Shown: positions 32,143 through 42,882 of the stretch, piece after piece
Layout of the letters: the number at the start of each line of letters is the position of its first letter
Position numbering within the stretch: position 1 is the stretch's first letter
NCBI GenBank assembly: GCA_030762985.1
Contig: CM061044.1
Coordinates: forward strand, 8,798,980 to 8,862,979
Direction of reading: 5' to 3'
DNA length: 64,000 bases
Source: Adelphocoris suturalis
Taxonomy: Eukaryota > Arthropoda > Insecta > Hemiptera > Miridae
Translations under genes and position numbers: made by a program
The notes under the pieces: model-generated
The model's database searches: none
What the model saw: the letters and a program-made list of their open reading frames with translations, nothing else
What the model was told of the DNA's origin: nothing

Positions 32143-32510
32143 TTTTCAATAATAAGCCTATGTGATCGTGTAGCAAAAAAATTTTATAACCCCCCCTCAA
32201 ACTTTGTCACTTTACGTTTCAAGGTGCGTAGAATCCAAATTTGAAATGTCGTTCGCCGTCCGCCGTCCGGGCCATAAAAGGCCTAAAAATTGACTTAAAA
32301 AACCCGTTCTTTCGCACATAGACTCCATTTGGGGTCTAGTTGGTCCTAACGTTTAACTATCCCGATCGCTTTACTCGCATAGATGCTATGGGCCGAAAAC
32401 GGAAGAAAAACTGTCTTTTAGGACGTGTTAGACGCACGCCTGGCACGCTTGGCAGGGGGCCACGGTGGGTGGTGAAGGGGGTGAGCGGGGGGTGGAGTGA
32501 GAGGAGGCGC
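32143..32510 (-). repeat. GC-rich interspersed repeat G, copy 2 (inverted)
   Basis: This is the inverse of 16,845-17,232, from 'GGTTTATTATTTTCAATAATAAGCC' through 'CCGTCCGCCGTCCGGGCC' to 'GGGGTGAGCGGGG'. It interrupts the collinearity of duplication copies A and B at 32,143. The ORF 32,340-32,558 is repeat-derived. Confidence 0.7.
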
Positions 32511-32875
32511 CACGGCACCGTGAGGTTGAGGTGGGTACAGCGTTCCTTCGAGGCATGAATATATGTTTTTTTTCTAGGTCATATTTGTGTGTTAATACCA
32601 ATGCTTTTCCTACGCATATTTAATAACATATCCTCTCGACTTTTCGAACGTACTTAGATAATGATATTATTAAGGCAATAACTATTTGAATAGATAGGAG
32701 CTCAAATCGAGAAATATAAACATACGTACCTATATAATTATAGAAGTATAGGTTGTGACAACTCGAAGTAGGACACGCCGAGGAGTCTGGACGGGCCTTA
32801 TGACGTACGCTAGCCAACTTAAACTACGATCAAACTCAATTGAAAAAATAATAAACCTTTGTGAAATAATTTGCA
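32511..32875. other. Unclassified sequence
   Basis: No gene or repeat was recognised. The sequence is AT-rich and lies between repeat G and the MITE half at 32,876. Confidence 0.35.
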
Positions 32876-33364
32876 GCGTTTTAGGAAATGTGTTGAAAAA
32901 GTGTAATTCGGGTCAATTTTACGGTATTTTCCCAAGTTGGTGTTGCAAATATCAATAAATGTACATCATTACGAGGTTCAGCACGAAAAAATACTCCAAA
33001 ATCATGTATCATATGTGACAATTGAGTATCTTCAAAAACTCAGATATTACACATTTAGAGTGGACTGCGCACATTTGGAGCGGAATTGCGCCAGTTTGCG
33101 CGCATCTAAAAAATCGAGTGATGGGTCATTTCTTCTTGGATTTTCTCGCAAAATTCATATCTGCAATAAAAACGGGGGGTTCTCGTTTAAAATAACAAAG
33201 TTGATGTCAATTGCGCACGTTTGCGCAGATTCGCAATGCGCAATTTTGTCATTTTTGAATTCTACGCAAAATATTATGAAGAATAGCGTTGGCTCGATTC
33301 TTTTTAGTCCACAATTAGAGAGAATAAAGGGGGGGGGGGGGGGAGCGTAGTTACTGGGACATCC
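32876..33364 (+). mobile_element. Right half of the CAGGGT..GTAACTACGC foldback MITE
   Basis: It matches the right arm of the element at 24,622-26,003 ('GGTGTTGCAAATATCAATAAATG' onward). It keeps a G run and the terminus GCGTAGTTACTGGGACATCCTG. The left arm is missing. The Penelope-like ORF begins immediately after the terminus. The open frames 32,937-33,350 and 33,155-33,475 are repeat by-products. Confidence 0.7.
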
Positions 33365-33365
33365 T

Positions 33366-33901
33366 GTGTAAGCCTTGTTGCTCCCGAAAAACCTAGAGTG
33401 AGCTACAGGCAAGGAAAGAATATCGGGGAGATCTTGTCGCATCGCCACCCTCGGGAGCAGCCTCCGGAGCAACAAGGCTTACACCCATGTCAACGTGCAA
33501 GGTGTAAACTGTGCAATTTGGTGATAGAGGGCTCAGACTTCTCCTCTGCTAACACCAATTACACATATAAATGTCGAGGTGTAGCAGAGTGCCAGTCAAA
33601 AATGTGTGTTTACCAACTAGTCTGCAAAAAGTGCACTGATGCACATGCATTCTATGTTGGTAAAGCTACCACACTCAATCTGCGCATGAACAATCACAGA
33701 GCATCTATCACCCAAACCCAGCAACTCCCAGTTAAAATACATGCGACGTCCCATAATGCCACGTTCGACCAGTGCTTTGGGGTGAAAGTTTTAAAAAAGT
33801 TGCCAGATACGGCTAATGATAGATTGCTCCAGCAATCAGAAAGAGCTCACAGATTAATACTTGGAGCAAATCGACCACCTGGCCTCAATCTAAACGATTA
33901 A
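33366..33901 (+). pseudogene. Penelope-like element C-terminus: GIY-YIG endonuclease
   Basis: The frame is open from the MITE border to a TAA at 33,899-33,901 and encodes about 178 residues. It shows a Cys motif (CQRARCKLCNLV), then 'VYQLVCKKC' followed by 'AFYVGKATTLNLRMNNHRAS', then 'ERAHRLILGANRPPGLN'. The VY...YVG pair, the downstream R and HR, and a late Glu match the GIY-YIG nuclease of Penelope-like retroelements, which nicks DNA for retrotransposition. The reverse transcriptase part is absent, so this is a 5'-truncated copy. The surviving frame has no stop. The annotated start is arbitrary because the true start lies in the missing part. Confidence 0.75.
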
Positions 33902-34106
33902 CTCAAGGTATTGAACACTACAAAAATTAATAATCGTTTCAGCCAGCATCTTAGCCTTGGATACGAGTTTTTCCCAAGCAATCAGGACGCAAGAAAACAA
34001 TCATTTCTCCTACTATATTCTATATCTGTGACCAAGATTTTCATCGAAATATTAGATTTTCCATTCTTTCGTCTTTTATCTGTGAAATTTCTTTCCTAAA
34101 TTACTA

Positions 34107-34178
<72 letters not shown>
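33902..34178 (+). other. Penelope-like 3' region ending in a (TA)n microsatellite
   Basis: After the ORF stop come about 200 AT-rich bases with a 62-codon frame (33,911-34,099) of no known family. A (TA)n run of about 69 bases follows at 34,110-34,178. Copy B of the segmental duplication starts directly after it. Copy A is preceded by a shorter (TA)n at 26,519-26,531. Confidence 0.55.
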
Positions 34179-34179
<1 letters not shown>

Positions 34180-36300
34180 TGCTGAAATCTAACAATCGTA
34201 TTAGAATTATACAAAACAAATGTCAGCCTTTTTCAACAATTTATTTTGATTTTACTTTTTTCAAAATGAAGCCATAAAAATATCAACTCAACGATGCCTA
34301 ACATAATATATTCCGATTTCAGTATTTATTTAATCATTTAATTTTTCGAAGAATTTTTTATCTGGTGAGCCGTTAAAGGTAAGAATGGACTGGCAAAGAA
34401 ATTTTCTCTTAAATAATATACTTAATCTATGTTAAGACTAAACTCTCCTTTACAATCTGATGATCATAAAACGGGTTTTAGATTTTGAATTAGGAATTTT
34501 AAATCAGTTAATCACAGGAACTCAGAGCTAAGGAGCTAATAATTTTTCAAAGTATCTCAGCAAACTAACGAGGATTCGGCGTGTTTTCAATGGGGAAAAT
34601 TTACATCGAAATGCGATGTTCGTATATTATTTTTCCCTCTTGAAATGTATATATCTCGAATCAAAAGAGGGAGCTTGCAATTTATCGTGTAAGCCCTCGC
34701 GTTATTAGATGAATGGCAACTGGAAACCAGGATTCGTGATAGATAGAGAAAACCTTGTGCTGGAGGAACTCGGATTACCTACTAGAGAAAGCGTGGAAAG
34801 GTCAAATGAGATATATTTTCTATTGGGGGCATCTTCAACACTTGCGAGCTGGATAGAGGATTAAAACTGCGTGCGTTGAAGTGATATTGTTGTTTATGAG
34901 GTAAAGGGGAAAGAGATGCCAGGCATACGTGAGAAACTCAGTACGCAACGTGTTTTTGAGGGGGTTGTGTGATTCCAAGCAGTTACTCCCCACGAGGTCT
35001 TCCACTCTTTTTTTTTTTTTCTCTCTTCCGCGAACAGCCGAATAAAATAATAAACCTCAGCGGAGTCTATGGCATGCGTGACCATCACCTAATTCCAAAC
35101 CGTTAGTAACCAAATCAACACTGCGAACGGGTTTGGCTGAAGTTAACCATCGTGTAGCCTCCAACTTCTGTAACCTGCTTGGTGTGCTCGCGCCATCCTT
35201 TGAATAGATGAACATTTTATGTATTAATAAAGAACCTGAACAATAAAGAGATGGCCTGCAAGACAACAAACAGGTTGAAAAATGAAAAATATTCATTAGG
35301 AACAAACCTTCCAACAGGACTAAGAAATCCATGGAATATGGATCAATGCTAAATCTTTTCTTGCCTCCAGCTGATGATTTTTTGGGAGAATGCTGTGTTT
35401 ACCTCGCGGGAAGAATTCAACTCGATCCCGAGGCCGACCTTCGTTCCTAATTTGCAATGATAATAGCTTTACAAAGAACTCTTCATTTGAGATTAAGTAA
35501 TAACATTTTACTGTATAACTTTGTATTTTGTTGCCATTCAGACGAAGATTCCCATTCTACGTCGTCGTCACCAATAAGATTTTCCATATCACACAACTCA
35601 GAGTAGGAAACTCTTAATAAATAAACGTAGAAGTAAAACGAGGGTGAATGCAAAGGCAAAACTCAGTAAACAGTGCACGACATGCAAATATCCGACAGCT
35701 ATCTCATCTCCTTCGGCTGGCTTATCTTATCATCTCTACGGTAAACTCAGCTCGCTGAGCTCCCACTACCCATACATCTCACAGTGGAATAATTTGATTG
35801 GCTACTTCAAGTCGTGTTGTGGTGGGAGGCAAACCATCAGATCGGCCAGCAGAAATTTCTCTGATCGGTCAACCCGATCCTCAACTTGGTGCTAACTGGT
35901 TTGGTGGTCACTGCGAATGGACTACTATGGATGCTATACAGTCAGAGATTTCCCCAAATGGACACTGCAAACGCGTTTCCCATTTCTTACCGGTTTGACG
36001 AAAACGCGAGTTATCGTCGGACATAAAGACGACACTCCCGAACAGCTTTTACCGATAAGAAAAGAAGCCGGAGTGTATGTCCCATGATACCAGCGCTTCC
36101 TAGCGGTTATAATGAGAAACTTCTACCTCCCGCTCCTCATTTCCTACTGAATGGTGAAGTACTGTTTTGTCTCCTAAATAAATAGAAGAGTCGAAGCTCA
36201 AAGGTTAAGATAACGGTCTCGTGAAATGAAGGTGGTGGGTTCAAATCCCACTGACTGGACTTATTTATTTTTTATTTTTTTGCTCGTACAGCTCCCGAAA
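34179..36300 (+). repeat. Segmental duplication copy B
   Basis: It is collinear with 26,521-28,030 plus 31,365-32,100, without the Harbinger element. It therefore preserves the pre-insertion sequence at about 35,720-35,733. Frames 34,894-35,088 (minus), 35,057-35,332 (minus), 35,644-35,895 and 35,798-35,998 lie here and have no recognisable domain. A deletion near 36,073 removes the G-rich block and the text after it that copy A has. Confidence 0.85.
36187..36258 (+). ncRNA. tRNA-like sequence, copy B
   Basis: This is the same 72-nt tRNA-like block as at 31,965-32,036. Its B box is canonical, GGTTCAAATCC, and its T stem is perfect (GTGGG/CCCAC). The A-box position reads AAGCTCAAAGG instead of TAGCTCAAAGG. 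The following T run is broken by A residues, unlike copy A. Confidence 0.5.
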
Positions 36301-36339
36301 TACACTTCTAAAACGAATTTCTGACCTGCATGTCCAACT

Positions 36340-36610
36340 TATTTGAATTTTCACTAAGGGATTGACTACTTGATGTTATGTATTTTTGCGATGCGAGCTT
36401 GCGAGCATCCAGATCACCAAACTAGGTATACACTTTATTCTGACCTTCATGTCCACTAATCTGCATTTTTACTAAGGGATTGACTACTTGATGTTATGTC
36501 TTTTTGAGATGCGAGCTTGCGAGCATCCAGACCACCAAACTATACACATCATTCTGATCTACATGCCCAACTAATCTTCATTTTTACTAAGGGATTGATT
36601 GGTACACAAT
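36340..36610 (+). repeat. Unit-J tandem repeat (about 118 bp), 2-3 copies
   Basis: 'ACTAAGGGATTGACTACTTGATGTTATG' starts at about 36,353 and 36,471, and a partial start follows at 36,588. Each is followed by 'GATGCGAGCTTGCGAGCATCCAGA'. It is the inverse of 17,790-18,005. 'GAGCTTGCGAGC' is itself an imperfect palindrome. Confidence 0.7.
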
Positions 36611-36797
36611 CTCCTCACCAATAAATCTATTTTTTCTTCGCATATGGATAAATCGTAGATTTACCGGTCAGAGCGATGCCGTAGTGTTGGCAACCGTGCT
36701 GCTCTTGTGAAGCGAATGCCGATCGTTCCCGAGTGCTCACGAAAGGAGCCGACCGGCCCCAAGTGCTTCATCCCACAGACGGAAGTGTCCGGGCTTG

Positions 36798-36957
36798 TAA
36801 TAACGTTTCATGAAAACGCGAGTTATCGTCGGACATAAAGACGACACTCCCGAACAGCTTTTACCGATACGAAAAGAAGCCGGAGCGGAGGGGGAACCCG
36901 ATAAAGTAACACCGTATTTCCAGGAGTATGCAAATGCGAAGGTATATCAAGCCTGTC
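36798..36957 (+). repeat. Third copy of the 'AACGTTTCATGAAAACGCG' block
   Basis: It matches 31,668-31,833 and partly 35,998-36,072, including 'AGTTATCGTCGGACATAAAGACGACACTCCCGAACAGC' and 'GAGTATGCAAATGCGAAGG'. Here it runs on into single-copy GC-richer sequence, so this may be the source copy from which the other two were derived. Confidence 0.6.
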
Positions 36958-37403
36958 CGGTTTGGTGACCGTTCGGGGGGTTTATGCCCTGTAGATGATA
37001 AATCAGAGGATGTGGGCATTTTCTGTTAATTTATAGGATATCGGGAGTAGTGACGGAGGAATGGGGGCATCGGCTGCGGCCTCGTTTTGATGGACGGTGA
37101 CGCGATGCTCCGGGTCCTTTCGGCCTGAATCATCGGCTCATTAGGTATTCATCGGAGCGCCAATCAAACTCCGCCTCATTTCAAACTGTTATAATCCCAA
37201 ACGCAATTTCCTGCAACTTCTCGCTGGATATTATGCGCTTTTCGTGCTCAGCTCCGAGCCTAGCGTGGCGCAGTGTTCAAAATTATTTCATGAGCCTATC
37301 GTAAGAAGAATTTACTGCTCATAACGATACCCCATTACCTAAAAGGTATATGTTTGTAGGTTATAGAACCGTTTACCGTTGAAAAGCTTTCATTCATTGC
37401 TTT
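36958..37403. other. Unclassified, GC-richer single-copy sequence
   Basis: No open frame of useful length. The composition differs from the AT-rich repeats, and this may be host non-coding DNA. Confidence 0.3.
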
Positions 37404-37984
37404 GGTTCTTTTCCGTTAATTCACTACCAAACATTCTTCTTGGTTTCCGTTAATTCACTGCCATTGAAATATAAGCTATTCGATACAAAACTATTCCATA
37501 AACATCAGAATACGTGTTCTGTGTTTTCATAGCCGTGTAGGATTCCTGCAATTGTTATCTTATCTCTTAGCGATAGGAGCAGCGCGGCGCGGCGGGCGGC
37601 CAGTCCAGACAGTCATTGTTGCGGTAGCAGTAGCCATGAACATGTTGCGAATTGCCATCAACATTTGTTTGAAAAAATGTTAGAACATATTTCCATCTTC
37701 ATGCGACCACAGTGATCAGTATAATTTTCAACAATGAACAATAGTGGTTTATTGTACATTGTTTTCCATTTGTGTTATTATGAATACAACGTATGAGTGT
37801 ATGTTGCATGTTTTTGTACTTTCCACCTCAATCATTTTATTCCAGGTATTTACTACATATTTAATAACACAATTACCTAATGAAAACCAAAACCATACCT
37901 ACTTTAAGTACAAACATGATTGGTAGTGAATTAACGGAATCCCAGACCAAAACAACAATGGTAGTGAATTAACGGAAAAGAACC
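37404..37984. mobile_element. 581-bp MITE with 'GGTTCTTTTCCGTTAATTC' termini
   Basis: The left end GGTTCTTTTCCGTTAATTCACTACCA (37,404) is the exact inverse of the right end at 37,959-37,984. An extra sub-terminal copy of TTCCGTTAATTCACTRCCA lies inside each end (37,447 and about 37,920). The interior contains a GC-rich 'GCGCGGCGCGGCGGGCGGC' tract and no transposase; the frame 37,744-37,926 is not a known protein. No clear TSD. Confidence 0.7.
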
Positions 37985-38074
37985 GATTTCTCTAATGATC
38001 TCTAACTCGACGTTGGGCGTCGAACCTGGCCCAACTCCTTTGGCCTCCGCTTGCAGAGTATCTACGAGTAAATA

Positions 38075-38475
38075 TTTTTCCAGGGTGTCTACAGGTCATG
38101 GATTTTCGGAAAGTCCCGGAAAAGTCACCGATTTAATAGTAGGGCACGGATATTTCCTAAAGTCACGGATTTTCATGTAGAAGTCACCAAATTGTCACAA
38201 AATATTAAATATTTTGTACGTTGCATTTTACTAATATTCTGTAAGTAATCTTAGACTTCTGTACTTAAAGTAGGCTAGAATCAATAATAAAGTTATGAAG
38301 ATCTAATTTTATATAGGCTACTCATGTTTACAGTAGGTCTACTGATTTCGGTACGCTATTCCTAAAGAATTAGCCTGTAAAAGGTCACCGATTTTTAAAA
38401 TTAGAACCCTTAAAAGTCCCCAGAAAGTCCCCGATTTTTATTTTACAGATCTAGCTGATACAGGGTACGGACCCT
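38075..38475. repeat. Repeat with 'GTCACGGATTTT' / 'AAAAGTCCCCGAAAG' phrases
   Basis: It starts CCAGGGTGTCTACAGGTCATGG and is built from degenerate words such as AAAGTCCCGGAAAAGTCACCGATTT at the left and AAAAGTCCCCAGAAAGTCCCCGATTT at the right. Repeats with this lettering are common in animal genomes. I cannot define its ends with confidence. Confidence 0.4.
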
Positions 38476-38624
38476 GTTTTCGGATAATTCTGGAAAATCT
38501 GAAGAATTCTTGCCGAATAAGGTGCCAAATCAGCCAATTTATCACATTCATTATATTAAATAGGTATATAGTAATTATATTTACCGTATAGTTTTTAAAA
38601 TACGAATTTTAGATTTTACCTATC

Positions 38625-38926
38625 TTGAACCGTAAATCAACAAGTTTTGCAAATTTTGAGGGGGGAGGGGGGGGGGGGTATGGTTATCATCATATTTTCT
38701 CGGTCGATGACGAAGGTTCTTTATTGAATAAAAAAAGGGCTAAATATCACTGTGATTTGGACAATGAGTATTTGAGTTTTGCTTCAAAGAAACAAAGGGA
38801 AAGGCTGAGGAAAACAAAGAATCAAAAGTAGCTTCTTCAAGAAGGACGTGACGATTTTGGAGTCAACATATTTAATGCGGTTCTCAACCAACTAAAATCA
38901 GAGTTGGAATCTCAGGAATCTAAATA
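38625..38926 (+). pseudogene. Unrecognised coding relic with one internal stop
   Basis: A charged, lysine-rich frame ('DDEGSLLNKKRAKYHCDLDN', 'SKKQRERLRKTKNQK') ends at a TAG at 38,829. It would continue in the same frame for about 31 residues ('DDFGVNIFNAVLNQLKSELE') to TAA at about 38,924. The regular amino-acid composition on both sides of the stop suggests a decayed exon. The G-rich beginning (GGGGGG) is probably not coding. No family is recognised. Confidence 0.3.
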
Positions 38927-38952
38927 ATCAGTCGGTAACAAAGAAATTGAAA

Positions 38953-39837
38953 CCAGGGTTTGAAATAGAAATCACGCTTTCCGAAAAAAATCAGGAAATC
39001 GGTAATGATTATTTTTTGATTTATATGATAAAAATCAATCAAGATTTGAAAACAATGATTAATGTTCGTCATGCAGCACGATCGTATGAGCCAATTTTCG
39101 TAAATTATCGTATTGTAATGATAAATTGTTTTGAAATTTGAGCATTTTGGGTACCTACACTATTTCATGGCCAAAAACGTGTTATAAATCATAATCTGCC
39201 ATTCAAAAAGAGATTTAGGATTTTTAGGTTTTTCTGCAATTTTCATTGATTTTTCTAAGCAAATAATGAAATTCAAGTAGGTACATTTTTCAGCATAGAT
39301 TTGTACATGCATTTTTGATTGTTCCATTTTGTAGTTAATAAACTTTATTTGAGCAATATTTTGCTATAAAAAATATCAATTTCACGATATTCAGCCGTTT
39401 TTAGCCATTTTTGGTGATTTTTTCACTACATTTTCTTAAAATTTTACTAGGTAATTTAATGAGCTCAAAAAATGCTGACCAACGAACTCAATCCTTTCAT
39501 TGGGAAAGCTCGATTTTTCGGCGCAAGAACGGAATATTTATCTCAATCCTAAGGAGAGTTATCGTCTGGAATGACACATACATACACACATATATATGTA
39601 TATATGAAAAAGCGCAAAATTGAGGAACAGTTTCAGAAAGCATCAAAATGGGTTTCAATGAAGAAATTTTTCAAAAAATTTCATTTTAATATTTTCAGAG
39701 CCATTGCAATCTACGTAATTTTCTACGAAAATTCACTAAAATGATTTTTTTCTTTTTCACACGAATTAAACTATTAGATGAAATGATCATCATTTGGTTA
39801 ATTTCAAGAAAAAATTAATCATCCATTTCAAACCCCG
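38953..39837. mobile_element. Possible 'CAGGGTTTGAAAT' inverted-end element carrying HINE-B
   Basis: CAGGGTTTGAAAT near 38,953 and ATTTCAAACCCCG near 39,837 are approximate inverted ends around a complete HINE-B insertion (39,064-39,737). Sub-terminal 'AATGATTATTTTTTG' type sequence is loosely mirrored. No TSD is established. Confidence 0.35.
39064..39737 (-). mobile_element. HINE-B, complete copy
   Basis: It starts GTTCGTCATGCAGC and GAGCCAATTTTCGTAAATTA. It contains 'TCATAATCTGCCATTCAAAAAGAG' and the conserved 'AGAGTTATCGTCTGGAATGACACATACATAC' before a TATATGTATATATG microsatellite. It ends TTTCTACGAAAATTCACT, the inverse of the sub-terminal repeat. The frame 39,411-39,623 is repeat-derived. 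Confidence 0.65.
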
Positions 39838-39842
39838 ATTAT

Positions 39843-41299
39843 AATTATTCCGTGCTAGACCACAGTATTTTTCTCTCCAGCACGGTCGTCAGCAATCTTT
39901 ATACCTAGGTATATAAAATGGATTGTGTACCCAATATTTTTTTTACACAAATCCGTGTATAAAGAAGTACAGGTATTTCATTTGCAAAGGTAAGTTAAAC
40001 AGCGTTATTTCAATGAATATTTAGTCGATATTATGATCATGCATTCATGCAGGTACCTTGATAATGGATGTTGATTAACGATTACTGCAGATGAGTTGCA
40101 GGTAAAGATGTGCTGATGCAATGGAACACTCCACTTTCACTTTCCACTACGTAAAACGGATTGCCTTTCACACAACCGATCGCGGAAACGCGTACCGAGT
40201 GCGGAGCAAATTCAACTAACAATTTACCGGCGCCGAAGCTGCTGTAGATAGGATTCTTCATGTTGTAGCAAAAGCACCCAAGCGCACAGACCGCCAAACG
40301 ACCTAACACATGCCACGACAGGAGAAGACTGGGTAAAATTTTCTTAAGCAGCCCATATCCCTCCTGTAACTGCGCATGTCTGCCAACTTCCTCGAAATGG
40401 AATACCTAGAGCCGTGCCAGAACAACACGTGTTGCTATTTGGTTCCGTGAAATTGAGGAGAACTGAGTGTCACACAAAAGAGTGAACAAGAGAATTTCCT
40501 TGTGTTGGACTTTGCACCTTCCAGAAGGTTGGGCCATGGGGAACTAGTCCTTATTAGATTCCTTGAAATATGGCCACAGGTCGGCCACAAACTAGTTTAA
40601 ACCGGTAAATCCTGGGTAGAGTTTTTTTTTCCTTCCCCTTTGTTGGAAGCTCTTTTATTATGAAGGCCTGTCATGTTCATATCAAGAGAATACCCAGAGT
40701 TGAGGCTGCCCAGCTACCATGCCATAGGCGAAGGGGAGGGGGGGATGACCAGGTGGGGTGGTTGGGAGAGATTTGGGACCAGGCTAGGGTGGAAAGGTGG
40801 GGATAAGCCAAGGCCACATTACATTCCCCGGTGAACGGGACATGACTGAGAGGAGTTCTGGTCGCTAGCGCTACCAACCTATTAGACCACGAACTAATCT
40901 TTATAGTTTACCGCTCCTTTTCTGCCGTGTGGTGTGGAGGCAGAGCCGGCCTGAGGGGTGGGGTGTGTCGAAAAACAGTTTTTTAAAATATTTTCGTAAT
41001 ACCCTAGAAGAGCTATCTTTTGATCTTGAAAATCACCCTCTCAAAGGGCAAAAGTTGAAAAAATTCATTCATCTTCCCCAAGCTAAAAAACGAGGAAAAA
41101 AATAGCTTTTTCTGCAGTTCTTTGATGATAATAGAGCGAGTTTTTGTCGGATTCAGATGAAAAAAGAAGATTTTGTACGTTTTTAAGAGACAAATCGATT
41201 TTCAATAAAAAATTTTGAATTACTTTCTTCCAGGGTGTGAAAAATGCGAAAAAGCGATAAAAAATTTATTTGTTAAAAAAAGGGAAATTATTGACTTTT
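39843..41299. other. Unclassified region (ORF 40,082-40,309 minus; ORF 40,677-40,877 minus)
   Basis: A 75-codon minus frame (40,082-40,309) has an ordinary protein composition ('FGAGKLLVEFAPHSVRVSAI', 'GNPFYVVESESGVFHCI') but no family I recognise. It is a weak candidate for a host or element exon. A second minus frame (40,677-40,877) lies in a G-rich block and is less convincing. Positions 40,940-41,299 are AT-rich with no signal. Confidence 0.25.
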
Positions 41300-41980
41300 A
41301 GCGAATTTTCGTAGAAAATGAAGCTATTGCAATGGCTCCAAACATTTTAAAACCCAAATTTTCGAAACTTTTCTTCAGTGAAATCCGTTTTGAGACATTC
41401 TGAAACGAACCCTAGAGTTCAACTCTTTTCCATACGTATATAATGTGCCCTTCTAGACGATAACTCTCCTTAGAATTGAGATAAAAATTCCGTTCTTGCG
41501 CCAAAAAATCAAGCTTTCCAAACGAAAGGGCGAGTTCGTTGGCCAGCATTTTTTCAGCACATTAAATTGGTCAAATTTCAACAAAAGTGCAGCAAAAATC
41601 ACTAAAAATAGCAAAAAAAAAAACGTTTAAAAATCGTTGAATTTATATTTTAAGCAGAAATTACTCAAATAAAGTTTATTAACTATAAAATAGAACATTC
41701 GAAAATTGTAGTACAAAATTATCGTGAGAAATGTACTTAAATTCATTAAAATGTGATAAAAAATCGATAAAAACCTTAAAAAAAAATTAAAACTCCAAAA
41801 TCTCTTTTTGAGTAGAAGATTAATATTTAGAATGGGTTGTTTTTTACAAAATTGTTAATTAACAATTCATTTCCACTCAACCCTCAATTTTCAAAGCAAT
41901 GAACGTTACATGATATATATGATAATTTACAAAAATACGCTCATACGATCATCAACTTTTTCAACTTTATCAACTAGAAC
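41300..41980 (+). mobile_element. HINE-B, complete copy in opposite orientation
   Basis: It starts AGCGAATTTTCGTAGAAAATGAAGC and passes 'GACGATAACTCTCCTTAGAATTG' after a short microsatellite. It ends in AAATACGCTCATACGATCAT and AGAACTTTTTC. The terminal hairpin is decayed. It is the best plus-strand reference for the family's 5' end. Confidence 0.6.
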
Positions 41981-42625
41981 TTTTTCAATTTCTAGACAAC
42001 ATGAAGCGTAAAATTTTTTTTTCATCATAGATGGTTGTAGAGCGAAAAATTTGCTAAATTTTGATATTTAAAAAAATTTTAATGCCACTTTGCGCACAAA
42101 GCCACAGCTTAAACTAAATACGGAAATTATCAGAGTGAACTCTAACTCGTTCCATAACGATAAAAACCGTATTTTCTAGGGCTCGCAGCAATTCTCCCAA
42201 ATTTGTCGTATCTGATTATCTAGAAAAGAGAAGGCGATATCTCAAATGTATGGGGGCAGTCATATCCATTATTTATAACAGCCAAGATATAATGGTTTTC
42301 TTTGCTAAAAATTTTAATTTGCTTGAATTTTGCGTTTGAATTTGAGAGAAATTGCTGCTTTGAGAGAAAGATTGATATGGAAATCATTTAATCAAGTGAA
42401 ATTGATAGGAAATAATTAATAGTTAAAAATCATAGACGTTTATTTTATTGAATAAGTATTAGTCTCACTAACTAGATATAATAGTTATATAATACTGCAG
42501 CTACCATTAAGCTAATTGTGCCAAGACGGGCGACATTCTCCAGGGGCCTATTTTATAAAACAACAAGTTACAAGTGAGCAAGTTAACAAGTACAGGTACT
42601 TGTAATGCACGGTAAACTAAACTTA
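41981..42625. other. Unclassified AT-rich sequence
   Basis: No gene or repeat match. 'AACAAGTTACAAGTGAGCAAGTTAACAAGTACAGGTACTTG' near 42,560 is a short run of AAGT words bordering the Tc1-like element. Confidence 0.35.
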
Positions 42626-42882
42626 ACAGCAAAAAAACTGGCGCACCCTATATTTTGTTATTTTTTCACCTTAGCTTTTTGCATGTGCCAAGTAAAGTCG
42701 GTATCTTATGAGAGAACAGCAAGGAACAGAGTGGCAAATAAAAAATACCCGTTCGAAAAAATCAGCTTTATTCACAAAACTTCGATGTTTGGATAAAAGT
42801 AACAAAAACATTCTTCTGCAGTTATCGTGTGAAAAAAAAAAATTAAAAAATGAATTTTTTTTTTAGAAAATAAATTTGTTTA

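Noticed and set aside
32937..33350. 137-codon plus-strand ORF
   Set aside because: It translates the MITE arm; the G run and poly-Gly end are artefacts. The true coding segment starts after 33,364.
39905..39995. TATATAAA followed by a GTAAGT donor-like site, suggesting a promoter and first exon
   Set aside because: Such words are expected by chance in AT-rich DNA, and no coding exon follows.
40960..40980. 'CAGAGCCGGCC' near 40,940 as a hAT terminus
   Set aside because: No matching inverted end or 8-bp duplication was found downstream or upstream.
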